A DNA stretch of 57,102 nucleotides from an uncultured Pseudorhodobacter sp. (GTDB taxonomy: Bacteria; Pseudomonadota; Alphaproteobacteria; Rhodobacterales; Rhodobacteraceae): the NCBI GenBank assembly GCA_913062925.1, contig CAJXWJ010000014.1:1-57102 (forward strand), written 5' to 3'. Each line of letters starts with the position of its first letter. Position 1 is the first letter of the stretch. Positions 1 to 8,071 of this stretch are shown here, one piece after another. The notes beneath the pieces are model-generated. The model did no database searches. It had not been told where the DNA came from and saw nothing but the letters and a program-made list of their open reading frames with translations. The position numbers and the translations under genes are program-made.

Positions 1-614
1 ACATATTGGTTGCCGGGGCCGACGAGGATATCGGCTTTGGGCAGGCCAAACAGGCCGTTCGCCATCGCAGCCACGCCTTGCACCCCGCCCATGTTCAAAA
101 TCACATCCGCGCCGCAAAGATCCATCGCGTAAAGGATCGCGGGCGGAATGCCCTGACCCGCGCGCGGTGGCGAACAGGCCGCAATATGCGGCACGCCTGC
201 GACTTTGGCGGTGGTGATGGTCATGATGGCGCTGGCAACATGGCTATAGCGCCCGCCCGGCACATAGCATCCGGCCGCCGAAACCGGGATCTGCTTTTGC
301 CCCGCCATCAATCCGGGCAGAATTTCCACTGCGCAATCGGTCACGGTGGCGCGCTGGGCTTCGGCAAAGCGGCGGATGTTGTCATGGGCAAAGCGGATAT
401 CAGCTTTCAGCTGATCGGGCACCAAATCGGCGGCAGCCGCGCGCGTGGCTTGCGATACGACAATATCGCCGCTCCAATGATCCAAATCGGCAGTGAAGGC
501 CCGTGCCGCATCTTCGCCGCCACTGGCGATTTGCGCCAAGATGCTTTCCACGGTCGCGCGCACATCTTGCTGATCCGCAGGCGCGGGTGGGGTGGCTTTT
601 TTCATATATATCAT
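1..614 (-). CDS. hpsN: HisD-family sulfopropanediol 3-dehydrogenase-like protein (partial, C-terminus beyond window)
   Basis: The reading frame begins at the ATG at 614 and runs off the left edge, so only the N-terminal ~204 residues are visible. A second in-frame ATG lies at 605. The protein belongs to the histidinol dehydrogenase family, but the stretch GCYVPGGRYSH and the later SPPRAG and GGVQGVA segments look like the subgroup of HpsN, which oxidises (R)-2,3-dihydroxypropane-1-sulfonate to (R)-sulfolactate with NAD+. No other his genes are near. It lies 16 bases after the ABC permease stop as the last visible gene of an operon that begins with cuyA, which supports a sulfonate role over histidine synthesis. 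The family is certain; the substrate is inferred from similarity and context. Confidence 0.7.
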   Translation of the reverse strand, partial: MIYMKKATPPAPADQQDVRATVESILAQIASGGEDAARAFTADLDHWSGDIVVSQATRAAAADLVPDQLKADIRFAHDNIRRFAEAQRATVTDCAVEILPGLMAGQKQIPVSAAGCYVPGGRYSHVASAIMTITTAKVAGVPHIAACSPPRAGQGIPPAILYAMDLCGADVILNMGGVQGVAAMANGLFGLPKADILVGPGNQY

Positions 615-630
615 GGGTTTGTCTTTCGGA

Positions 631-1485
631 TTACATTCTGCCCTTCCAAGGCACGAGCCTGCGCTCGACAAAACGCATCAACAGATCAAAAGCAAAAGCG
701 ATGATGGCGATGACGAAAATACCCATGATCACCACAGGGGTTTGCAAAAACTGGCTGGCTGAAAGCACCATATAGCCAAGGCCTTTGGTGGCCGCGACCA
801 TCTCGGCGGCGACAAGCGTGGTCCAGCCAAAGCCGATGCCGATGCGCATCGCGGTCAGGATCTCGGGCAGGGCCGAGGGCATGATGACATAGCGCATCAC
901 CTGCCAACGCGAGGCGCCAAAGGAATAGGCGGCGTGGATCTGTTCAATGGCTGCCGATTTCACGCCCGAGCGTGCGCCCAAGACCACCGGCGCAAAGACC
1001 GACAGAAAGATCAGCAGGATTTTCGAGGTCTCGCCAATGCCAAACCAGATGATCATCAGCGGCAGATAGGCCAGCGGCGGGATCGGGCGGTAAAACTCGA
1101 TCGGGGGATCAAACAGGCCACGCATCAGCGGGCTCATCCCCATGGCAAGCCCGAGCGGCAGGCCGATGACGCAGGCCAGTAAAAACGCACCAAACACCCG
1201 CAGCGTCGAGACGCCAAGGTGCTCTAAAAACGGCGTGCCGGTAAAGCCATCGTTCCAGATCGCAATGAACTTGCCAAAAACCGCCTGAGGCGAGGGCACG
1301 AACAAGGGTTTGACCCAACCCATCGCGGTGACCAGCCACCAGATAAAGAAGAACGTTGCAACCGAGCAGGCCGAAAGCCAAAGCGTGTTGCCTTGGCCGG
1401 GCACGCCGTAGATCTCGCCGGGTTTGGTGGGGCGCGCGCGCGACAGGCGGGCGATCAGCCCTGTGGGTTTGGATGGTTTGCTCAT
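631..1485 (-). CDS. tauC: Taurine/sulfonate-type ABC transporter permease
   Basis: A 284-residue inner-membrane permease of the BPD_transp_1 (TauC/SsuC) family. After a hydrophilic N-terminus of about 35 residues it has a membrane segment near residues 40-56 and several more between 95 and 275. The cytoplasmic coupling loop (EAA-like, around [16 protein letters not shown]) contacts the ATPase. Its start overlaps the end of the ATPase gene by 4 bases, so the two are probably translationally coupled. With the binding protein and ATPase it forms an importer. The neighbouring cuyA suggests cysteate, taurine or dihydroxypropanesulfonate as cargo, but sequence does not fix the substrate. TauC is used as the closest family name. 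Confidence 0.85.
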   Translation of the reverse strand: MSKPSKPTGLIARLSRARPTKPGEIYGVPGQGNTLWLSACSVATFFFIWWLVTAMGWVKPLFVPSPQAVFGKFIAIWNDGFTGTPFLEHLGVSTLRVFGAFLLACVIGLPLGLAMGMSPLMRGLFDPPIEFYRPIPPLAYLPLMIIWFGIGETSKILLIFLSVFAPVVLGARSGVKSAAIEQIHAAYSFGASRWQVMRYVIMPSALPEILTAMRIGIGFGWTTLVAAEMVAATKGLGYMVLSASQFLQTPVVIMGIFVIAIIAFAFDLLMRFVERRLVPWKGRM

Positions 1486-2270
1486 GCTGCGGCCTCTTCA
1501 TCGGCAAAGATGATGGTCAGAATCTCTTCGCGCAGGCGGATAAATTCGGGCGAGGCTTTCACCTGCCGCGCCGAGGCTCCGGCCAGGAATTGCCGCGAAA
1601 ACGGCAGGTCAAACAGATGGGTGATGCGACCAGGGCGCGGCGACATCACCACCAGCTTGGTGCCCATGAACAGCGCCTCTTCGACGCTATGGGTGATGAA
1701 GAACACCGATTTTTGCGTCTCGTGCCAGATGTTCAGGATCAATTCCTGCGCCTTTTCGCGGGTCAGCGCATCCAGCGCGCCCAAGGGTTCGTCCATCAGC
1801 AGAACCTTTGGGTCACAGGTCAGCGCGCGGGCAATGCCCACCCTTTGCTGCATGCCGCCCGAAAGCTTGTAGACGGGCGAGGCTTGAAAGCCATCCAGCC
1901 CCAAAAGCCCTACGAATTTATTCGCCATCTCGTAGCGCTGGGCTTTCGAGATGCCTTGAATTTGCAAGCCAAAGGCGACGTTGTCCAAAACGTTCAGCCA
2001 AGGCAAAAGCGCGTGCTTTTGAAACACCACCGCGCGGTCCGCTCCGGGGCCAGAGACCGGCACGCCGTCCAGCAACAGATCCCCCGACGAGGGCGACAAA
2101 AACCCCGCGATCAGGTTCAACAGCGTAGACTTGCCACAGCCAGAAGCCCCCAGCGCCACCACAAATTCGCCCCTGTCGATGGTCAGGTCGATCTTGCTGA
2201 GCGCTTCGACAGGCGGGCGGCGGTCGGCGGCGGGATATACCACTGATACTTGGTCGATTGTCAGTCCCAT
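1482..2270 (-). CDS. tauB: Taurine/sulfonate-type ABC transporter ATP-binding protein
   Basis: A 262-residue ABC ATPase starting at the ATG at 2270, which is preceded by AGAGGACTT. An upstream in-frame start at 2303 lacks such a site and would fall inside the intercistronic hairpin. The Walker [10 protein letters not shown], the Q-loop region [10 protein letters not shown], the signature LSGGMQQR, the Walker B VLLMDEP and the switch H in FITHS are all intact. LLPW after the Q-loop is typical of the nitrate/sulfonate/taurine subfamily. It energises import through the adjacent permease, with which it overlaps by 4 bases. Confidence 0.88.
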   Translation of the reverse strand: MGLTIDQVSVVYPAADRRPPVEALSKIDLTIDRGEFVVALGASGCGKSTLLNLIAGFLSPSSGDLLLDGVPVSGPGADRAVVFQKHALLPWLNVLDNVAFGLQIQGISKAQRYEMANKFVGLLGLDGFQASPVYKLSGGMQQRVGIARALTCDPKVLLMDEPLGALDALTREKAQELILNIWHETQKSVFFITHSVEEALFMGTKLVVMSPRPGRITHLFDLPFSRQFLAGASARQVKASPEFIRLREEILTIIFADEEAAA

Positions 2271-2292
2271 AAGTCCTCTCAGGCGGGAAGGG

Positions 2293-2325
2293 GGGCTGCC
2301 CAAGCAGGTGGCGCTTGGGCAGCCC
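2293..2325 (-). other. Intercistronic hairpin between binding-protein and ATPase genes
   Basis: A perfect 13-bp stem with a 7-base loop: GGGCTGCCCAAGC at 2293-2305 pairs with 2313-2325. It lies just after the binding-protein stop, and no T-run follows on the minus strand. In binding-protein-dependent importers such hairpins often protect the upstream message and give more binding protein than membrane subunits. The structure is read directly; its function is inferred. Confidence 0.7.
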
Positions 2326-2333
2326 GACTGGGC

Positions 2334-3323
2334 TTATTTTGCAGCTTCTGCGGCAAACTCTGGGTTCACAAAGCCTGCGTAATCATCGCCAACGCTGTCG
2401 ATCCGGCCTGCTTCTTTCAGGAAGTCAGCCGTGCCTTTGATGGTTTTAGCAGCGCCGCCAAGCCAGGTGTCGGTGATCTGGGTCGCCATCGGCAAAAAGC
2501 CAAAACCTTCCAGAATTCCGGGCACTTGTGCAGCATCCGCCCCGGTGCCGCTGGCAAGGGTTTTCACCTCGGCAGAATCGGCAGTCCAAGCCGCTGGGTT
2601 GCTAAGGTAAGAGGCGTTTGCCTTGTCGATTTCCTTCAGGAAAGCCACCACTTCGGCCTTATGCGCTTGGCCGAATTCGCGGTTCACCACCCAGCCGTCA
2701 AAGGTTGGAAAGCCCCATTCCGCAACCTGATCCGCGCCAAGGATCAGCGTGCCCGATTTCAGCAGTTCCGATTGCACCGGCTGCCAGATCCAGGCCGCGT
2801 CGATCACGCCTTGTTCCCACGAGGCCGCGATCTGGTCGGGCTTCATGCCGATGATGGTGACATCGCCCACCGCAATGCCTTCGTGCTGCAAGGCCCCCAT
2901 CAGCGAGAAATGCGCGGTCGACCCGATTGGCACCGCGATGCGCTTGCCCTTCAGATCGGCGACGCTGGCAATGCCGCTGTCGTTATGAGCGATCAGCGAT
3001 TCCGCTTTGCCGATGATGTCGGAAAAGGCGATCAGCTGTAGATCAACGCCTTGGCTGGCGGCAATCGCCAGCGGCGAAGACCCCAGCTCTGACAAGACCA
3101 CATCGCCCGAGGCCATTGCCGCGATCACATCGGTGCCCGAGTCAAACTTGCGCCACTCGATATCCCAGCCGGTGTCATTTTTCAGCGCATCCGAAGCTGC
3201 AAGCAGCTGCATCGGTGTAGGGTTGCCGAAGTGGCCGATGATGATTTTATCAGCCAAGGCCGAGGTCGCAAGAAGGCTCGAGGCCGCGACGCCGATCAGA
3301 AATCTTTTAATGCTAAGGTTCAT
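2334..3323 (-). CDS. tauA: Taurine/sulfonate ABC transporter substrate-binding protein
   Basis: A 329-residue periplasmic solute-binding protein. An N-terminal signal peptide (KR, then a hydrophobic run ending ATSALA, cleavage near residue 24) is followed by a TauA/SsuA-type fold beginning DKIIIGHFGNPTPMQ. The EWRKFDSGTDVIAAMASGDV region is typical of taurine-binding proteins. A strong AAGGAGA site precedes the ATG. It lies 41 bases after the racemase gene, and a strong hairpin separates it from its ATPase gene. It captures the sulfonate for import. Taurine binding is the family assignment; cysteate or dihydroxypropanesulfonate are possible given cuyA. Confidence 0.85.
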   Translation of the reverse strand: MNLSIKRFLIGVAASSLLATSALADKIIIGHFGNPTPMQLLAASDALKNDTGWDIEWRKFDSGTDVIAAMASGDVVLSELGSSPLAIAASQGVDLQLIAFSDIIGKAESLIAHNDSGIASVADLKGKRIAVPIGSTAHFSLMGALQHEGIAVGDVTIIGMKPDQIAASWEQGVIDAAWIWQPVQSELLKSGTLILGADQVAEWGFPTFDGWVVNREFGQAHKAEVVAFLKEIDKANASYLSNPAAWTADSAEVKTLASGTGADAAQVPGILEGFGFLPMATQITDTWLGGAAKTIKGTADFLKEAGRIDSVGDDYAGFVNPEFAAEAAK

Positions 3324-3364
3324 TTTGGGTCTCTCCTTGTCGTTGTGGGTTTTACGTCAGGCAA

Positions 3365-4084
3365 TCACGATGCTGCCTGTTCTTCCTCCGCGCCATTGGT
3401 CTGCGCGAATTTCACGATAGCAGTGACAAGCAGGTCCAGCGTGTCAAATGCCACAATATCTGTCGCAACCGCCTCAGCGATCAGCGAAAATTCGGTGCAG
3501 GCGATCATCTGCACCAAGGCGCCGCGCGCGCGCAGCTCTTGCGAGGCATCGCGCAGGGCTTGCCGCGCTGCCGCGCTTGGCCCCTGCGCCTTGATCTGGC
3601 GAATGGCTGCCAGCATTGCCTCGGGCGTGCTTGGATAAAACGCGGTCAGCCCTTCTTTGGCAAGGGCTGCATCAAACAGCCCCACCTTTTGCACCGCAGG
3701 CGAGGCGAGGATGCCGATTGCGCTTTGCCCCTGTGGCACCAGCGCGCGTGCATGGCGCACCGAAAGCGCGATCATATCCAGAAAAGGCACGGTGACGGCG
3801 GCGCGAATGGCGGGGGCATAATGATGTGCGGTGTTGCAGGGCATCGCCAAAGCCTCGGCCCCGCCAGCCACCAAACGCCGCGCCATTTCGGCCAGCACGG
3901 GGGCGGGGTCTGGCCCGCTGCCTTCCAAAAGATGCCGAATGCGCGAGGGGACTTGCGGGTTTTGATCAACGATAACAGGGATATGGTCGGCGTCATCTTG
4001 GGCAGGCACCGCCGCCAGCAGCTTTTGCAGGATCAGAACCGTCGCCTCTGGCCCCATGCCGCCAAGAATGCCAACCCGTCTCAT
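3365..4084 (-). CDS. Aspartate/glutamate racemase family protein
   Basis: A 239-residue cofactor-independent racemase. The start at 4084 gives MRRVGILGGMGPEAT, the usual N-terminus of the family (GGMGPEAT), and is preceded by a purine-rich GGGGCAAGAC. The two catalytic cysteine regions are visible: AMPCNTAHHY near residue 80 and MIACTEFSLI near residue 195. These enzymes interconvert D- and L-aspartate or glutamate. Here it sits between cuyA and a sulfonate importer. Because L-cysteate is the sulfonate analogue of aspartate, a cysteate racemase role is plausible, but this is inference. A 270-base gap separates it from cuyA. Confidence 0.82.
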   Translation of the reverse strand: MRRVGILGGMGPEATVLILQKLLAAVPAQDDADHIPVIVDQNPQVPSRIRHLLEGSGPDPAPVLAEMARRLVAGGAEALAMPCNTAHHYAPAIRAAVTVPFLDMIALSVRHARALVPQGQSAIGILASPAVQKVGLFDAALAKEGLTAFYPSTPEAMLAAIRQIKAQGPSAAARQALRDASQELRARGALVQMIACTEFSLIAEAVATDIVAFDTLDLLVTAIVKFAQTNGAEEEQAAS

Positions 4085-4273
4085 GTCTTGCCCCGCTGCC
4101 GATTTAGGGCGCCACCCTTTGCGCAAGGCTGGCCGATCAGCGCCGTGCTGCCAAGCGGGCGCGCCCCAATCAGGCACGGCCTGCGCCATCTGCTGAAACA
4201 ATCAGCCCTTTGCCGCTGCGCTTGCCCGATCTTCGGGCGGTTCAGGGCCTGTGCGTCTGTCTTGCTGTAATCT

Positions 4274-4329
4274 CGCGCCAAAACCAGCCGCCGCGCCCGA
4301 ATGCGGGGCGGCTGAAGGGTTTTGGCGCG
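4274..4329. other. Long hairpin in cuyA-racemase gap
   Basis: CGCGCCAAAACC at 4274-4285 is a perfect complement of 4318-4329, and an inner CAGCCGCC (4285-4292) pairs with GGCGGCTG (4307-4314). Together they give one long stem with a small asymmetric bulge. There is no T-run on either side. The 270 bases between the racemase start and the cuyA stop contain no convincing gene. The element may stabilise or end the cuyA message, or be a REP-like palindrome. Confidence 0.65.
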
Positions 4330-4354
4330 GATCAGAGCGTGGCGCATCGGCGGA

Positions 4355-5374
4355 TCAGACCCGAAGTGTGGCGTTATGCTCGGCAAAAGCGGCGTCATAG
4401 CCAAACAGCGCCGCCGAGCCGCCGGTGTGCAAGAACACCACCCGCTCGCCCTTTTTGAACCGGCCCTTGCGGCAATAGTCGATCAGGCCCGCCGCCGCCT
4501 TGCCGGAATAGACCGGATCAAGCAAAATCGCCTCTAGCTCGGCAAACATCCGAATGGCCTCCAGCGTATCGGCGCGCGGAATGCCGTAGCCTGCGCCGAC
4601 ATAGCTGGTGTCGGCAATCACATCGCCGCGTTTCACCACATCAGGGCAGCCCAGCTTTTCGGCGGTTTTCAGCGCCAGATTGAACACGTTTTCCTCTTGC
4701 TTGTCCTTGGGCGCCCGTACGCCCATGCCCAGCAGCGGAATGCCCGCATTGATGGCTTTCAGACCGGTGATCAGGCCGGCTTGGGTGCCCGCGCTGCCTG
4801 TTGCGGTGACCAGATGGTCAATCACCAAGCCGCGATCATTGGCTTGCGAGACCAGCTCGAAGGCGCAATTGACATAGCCAAGCGCGCCGGTGGCATTCGA
4901 CCCACCGCCCGGAATGATGTAAACCTTGCGCCCCTGCGCGCGCAGATCGGCCGCGACAGCCTCCATCTCGGCGGCCATATCAGCCCCGCCAGCACGTTTC
5001 GAGGTGGTCGCGCCATGCAGATGATCCAGCAGCACATTGCCGTTGCCGTTGTAATTGGCGTCGTTTGATCCGGTGCGGTCTTCCAACAGAATATGGCAGC
5101 CCATGCCGAGTTTTGCTGCAAAAGCCGCGGTTTGGCGCGCGTGGTTGGATTGAGTAGCCCCTTGGGTCATCACCGTATCCGCGCCCATCGCCTGCGCTTC
5201 GGCCATCAGAAACTCCAGCTTGCGGGTCTTGTTGCCGCCTGTCGAAAGCCCGGTGCAATCGTCGCGCTTGATCCAGATTTCCGGCCCGCCCAACTCTTTT
5301 GACAGCCGGTCCAGCTTTTCCAAGGGCGTCGGCAGATGCGCTAAGAAAACACGAGGGAAACGAGCGAGATGCAT
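4355..5374 (-). CDS. cuyA: L-cysteate sulfo-lyase (PLP enzyme)
   Basis: A 339-residue PLP-dependent enzyme of the ACC deaminase/D-cysteine desulfhydrase family. The start at 5374 gives [17 protein letters not shown] and has AAGGACG upstream. The PLP lysine is K49 in [11 protein letters not shown], and [14 protein letters not shown] and [10 protein letters not shown] are conserved ligand loops. The sequence is close to what is known of CuyA of Ruegeria (Silicibacter) pomeroyi, which converts L-cysteate to pyruvate, ammonium and sulfite. It is divergent from a LysR gene, as in known cuy loci, and upstream of racemase, importer and HpsN-like genes. D-cysteine desulfhydrase activity is the main alternative. 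Confidence 0.85.
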   Translation of the reverse strand: MHLARFPRVFLAHLPTPLEKLDRLSKELGGPEIWIKRDDCTGLSTGGNKTRKLEFLMAEAQAMGADTVMTQGATQSNHARQTAAFAAKLGMGCHILLEDRTGSNDANYNGNGNVLLDHLHGATTSKRAGGADMAAEMEAVAADLRAQGRKVYIIPGGGSNATGALGYVNCAFELVSQANDRGLVIDHLVTATGSAGTQAGLITGLKAINAGIPLLGMGVRAPKDKQEENVFNLALKTAEKLGCPDVVKRGDVIADTSYVGAGYGIPRADTLEAIRMFAELEAILLDPVYSGKAAAGLIDYCRKGRFKKGERVVFLHTGGSAALFGYDAAFAEHNATLRV

Positions 5375-5395
5375 TGGCGACGTCCTTCTGATAAC

Positions 5396-5408
5396 TTGCA
5401 TCCCGCAA
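5396..5408. promoter_or_regulatory. Secondary inverted repeat near cuyA start
   Basis: TTGC-N5-GCAA lies directly upstream of the cuyA ribosome-binding site. It resembles the stronger TTGCA-N5-TGCAA palindrome at 5458-5472 but has shorter arms. It may be a second, weaker regulator contact. This is a pattern observation only. Confidence 0.3.
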
Positions 5409-5457
5409 CTATTGATCCACATCGACTTGTTTACAAATGCGAAATAGTTGAACCATA

Positions 5458-5472
5458 TTGCATAAAATGCAA
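5458..5472. promoter_or_regulatory. Candidate LysR operator in the cuyR-cuyA divergent region
   Basis: TTGCATAAAATGCAA is a perfect palindrome with 6-base arms and a 3-base centre. It also fits the T-N11-A rule for LysR-family sites. It lies 16 bases upstream of the regulator start and about 85 bases upstream of cuyA, the usual position for an autoregulating divergent LysR site. Confidence 0.55.
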
Positions 5473-5488
5473 GTTAACGGGGGATGCG

Positions 5489-6397
5489 ATGCGGTTGGAA
5501 TGGCTGGAAGATATTCTTGCGATTGCCGAAACCGGCTCTTTCAGCGGTGCGGCGGAACGCAGGCGGCTGACGCAATCGGCGTTCTCACGCCGCGTGCACC
5601 ATATCGAGGAGTTTATCGGCGTCGAGCTGTTTGATCGTAGCCATAAGCCAGTGCAACTGCGCCCCACCACCTTGGCGCAAAGCGGGCAGATCGAGCATAT
5701 CGCCGCGGCGTTGCGGCAATTGATTGTCGATCTGCGGCGCGGCGACCGCATTGCCAGCAATCGCATTGTGATCGCCAGCCAGCATTCGCTGACAACCTCG
5801 CTCACGCCGCAGATCATTCAGAATATGAGCAAGCAGGATGGCGATGTGCATGTGCGGCTGCGCTCGGCCAATCGCGATGAATGCCTGACGCTGTTGCTGT
5901 CGCGGCAGGCCGACATTGCGATTTTGTACCGGCTGCTGGATGAGGCCAACGAGCTTTCGGGCGATTTTATCGAAACCATCGAGTTTGGCTCTGATCAGCT
6001 GATCCCGGTTTTTGCCGAGGATCTGACCCAGCGCTTTGCCTTGGCCCCGCCGTCAGAGCTGCTGTATATCGCCTATCCCGCCGATGTGTTTCTGGGCGAA
6101 GTGATGGCGCGCAAAATCCTGCCGCTGCTGGAACCGGTGACGCTGGCCTCGGCCAAAGCAGAAACCGCGTTAACGCTTGCAGCACTGGAAATGGCCGCCG
6201 TGGGGGTGGGGGTGGCATGGGTGCCAAAATCGCTGGCGCAAGACAGGTTACAGACAGGGCGGCTTTTCGATCTGTCCAAGCTCTTGCCCAGTTGCGAATT
6301 GCAAGTGCGCGCGGTGCGCATTCAGGGCAAGGCCAGCACCGCAGAAGCTGCCCTCTGGGCGCAGCTGTTGGCCTTGGGATCCACACGTTTGCCCTAA
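5489..6397 (+). CDS. cuyR: LysR-family transcriptional regulator of the cysteate operon
   Basis: A 302-residue LysR-type regulator. The ATG at 5489 opens the helix-turn-helix domain directly (MRLEWLEDILAIAETGSF...AAERRRLTQSAFSRRVHHIE). The longer frame from 5369 would run through the cuyA promoter. A substrate-binding domain follows from about residue 90, with TLLLSRQADIAIL near residue 130. It is divergent from cuyA and convergent with the S41 peptidase gene. Regulators in this position in known cuy loci are called CuyR; the name is given by position and family. The inducer is probably a sulfonate, which is inferred. Confidence 0.78.
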   Translation: MRLEWLEDILAIAETGSFSGAAERRRLTQSAFSRRVHHIEEFIGVELFDRSHKPVQLRPTTLAQSGQIEHIAAALRQLIVDLRRGDRIASNRIVIASQHSLTTSLTPQIIQNMSKQDGDVHVRLRSANRDECLTLLLSRQADIAILYRLLDEANELSGDFIETIEFGSDQLIPVFAEDLTQRFALAPPSELLYIAYPADVFLGEVMARKILPLLEPVTLASAKAETALTLAALEMAAVGVGVAWVPKSLAQDRLQTGRLFDLSKLLPSCELQVRAVRIQGKASTAEAALWAQLLALGSTRLP

Positions 6398-6408
6398 GCA
6401 AGGCGGCC

Positions 6409-8061
6409 TTAAACAGACGCTGGGCGCTGGAGTAGGTTGACGGCGGCCATCAGCATGTCTTCGTTCATGCCCAAGATGTCGCGTCGTGTTGGAAAGTAGC
6501 GCTGATCTGCCATCGCGCCCAGCCCCTCAAGCGGCAGACCACGGTTCGGCCCTGCCCTCAATGCGCGGCGCACAGCAACACGGCAATCCATGCCAACTGG
6601 CAAAAGCGGGATTTCGGGTAAGCCTGCCTCTGCTGCAAATCCCGATATTTGCGACAGGCTCCAGACATTGGCGCCACCCGCGCCTGTGGTCGGATCGAGC
6701 CCCAAGATATTCCCCAGACGATTGTCTTCAAACCCAGCAACGAAATAATCTGTCGTTGAGTAGCTGAGTGCGTCAATGATCACCACCACTGGCCCACGAT
6801 AGCTGTGTTCAAGCCCCGCATAGTCTGCCGGATCTGAAAGCTCAAAGCCCTGCGAGAAATCCTGCCCTGTTTCGTAGACAAGATCGAGCGAGCGTTGCCA
6901 GCGCTGAAAAAACGGAATTGTACCTGCCATGGCGCGAAGTGGGCGGCTTGCGCGAAAGACATTGCGCGTTGGCTCGATCGCGCGATCGGTTATCAGATGC
7001 AGCAAAGCTTCGCCTGCGGGGATGGTCCCGCCCGGATTGCCGCGTACATCTATAATCAGGCCCGCTGGCGGCATCTGTCGCAGCAAGGCGGCCATGTCTT
7101 CGGCAAAGCGGCGCACATCTTGAACCGAAAACGAAAACAGGCGCAAATAGCCATAGTTGCGCCCATCATCCAAGGTCAGCGTCGAGGCCGATAGCAGATT
7201 TTCAAGACCTGCTGAACCAGACAAGGGCTCGGACAATAAAGCACCATGACGCTGGCCACTTTTGCGAATGACACTGGCGCGGCGTGGTTTAGAGAACAGT
7301 GTCTTTAGCCCGCTGTTGACGATCGCGGTGCCTTCATCCAGACCTAACATGGCGGCAAGGGGGGCGGCCATCGCTGTTCCCGACATCACAGCTCCAGGTG
7401 TCGAGCCTCCCTCTGGTGCGATTGCGACCCGCCAGTTCAAACTGACATGCCGACGCTCGCCTTTCAAAGAGATGTAGCTGAGCGTCACCCAATCCTCTGG
7501 TGGCATTTGCATATAGCCTAAGGCGCGCAATGTCAGGCTGCGCTGGGCCAAAGCAATGCGTGCATAGGGGTTTGATCCGGGCGTGCTCCAAGACAAGTCA
7601 TTGATCAGCTGGGCCACTGGAGTGCCGTTCCAATGCGTGACCTCGACGCCGACTTGCAGCTGATCATCGGGGATTTCGCCAGCGATGCGGCTGACAATAA
7701 GCAATCTGCGGCCCGCTTCATAACAGCTTTCCAGTACAACTGGCAGAAAGGCAATCATGCGGTTCAGGGGCTCGGGCATCCGCAGCGCTGTGTGACGATC
7801 GCGCAGTTTTGTGATAACGGCGTTCAGACGATTTAGAAATGCCAAGTTATTGTAGTAAAGTGGTGCGTCATCGGCCAGAAGTTCCAACTCGCGACTGGGG
7901 TTGATGGCCATTGCCCCTACTTTTTGGGGAAGATGAACGTAATAATCGCCAAGCAATTCGCGCAGGCGGATTGCCGTTTCGCGCCGATCGTCGCTGGTCA
8001 TTGAAACGTCAAAGTCACGCAAGGACCACAGGTCGAATTCCTGAAAATCGGGCTTGGGCAT
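6409..8061 (-). CDS. S41-family peptidase of the TOMM cluster
   Basis: A 550-residue serine peptidase of family S41 (C-terminal-processing/tricorn-like). The catalytic half is clear: NYGYLRLFSF near 303-311, LIIDVRGNPGG near 335-345, and VVVIIDALSYSTTDYFVAGF near 425-445 with the nucleophile probably S435. No signal peptide or membrane segment is seen, so it is expected in the cytosol, unlike Ctp proteases. It starts 10 bases after the SagB gene with AAGGAGATCGCC upstream, so it is the last gene of the precursor-YcaO-SagB-S41 operon. A role in cutting the leader or linkers of the modified precursor is inferred from context. A cleaned PDZ domain is not obvious. Confidence 0.85.
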   Translation of the reverse strand: MPKPDFQEFDLWSLRDFDVSMTSDDRRETAIRLRELLGDYYVHLPQKVGAMAINPSRELELLADDAPLYYNNLAFLNRLNAVITKLRDRHTALRMPEPLNRMIAFLPVVLESCYEAGRRLLIVSRIAGEIPDDQLQVGVEVTHWNGTPVAQLINDLSWSTPGSNPYARIALAQRSLTLRALGYMQMPPEDWVTLSYISLKGERRHVSLNWRVAIAPEGGSTPGAVMSGTAMAAPLAAMLGLDEGTAIVNSGLKTLFSKPRRASVIRKSGQRHGALLSEPLSGSAGLENLLSASTLTLDDGRNYGYLRLFSFSVQDVRRFAEDMAALLRQMPPAGLIIDVRGNPGGTIPAGEALLHLITDRAIEPTRNVFRASRPLRAMAGTIPFFQRWQRSLDLVYETGQDFSQGFELSDPADYAGLEHSYRGPVVVIIDALSYSTTDYFVAGFEDNRLGNILGLDPTTGAGGANVWSLSQISGFAAEAGLPEIPLLPVGMDCRVAVRRALRAGPNRGLPLEGLGAMADQRYFPTRRDILGMNEDMLMAAVNLLQRPASV

Positions 8062-8071
8062 GGCGATCTCC

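Noticed and set aside
6-704. Plus-strand frame over the HisD-family gene
   Set aside because: The minus strand gives a clear dehydrogenase; this frame is its complement and has a random-looking composition.
4081-4404. Possible 107-residue gene in the cuyA-racemase gap
   Set aside because: It overlaps the cuyA end, crosses the long palindrome and is rich in Arg and Pro without a domain.
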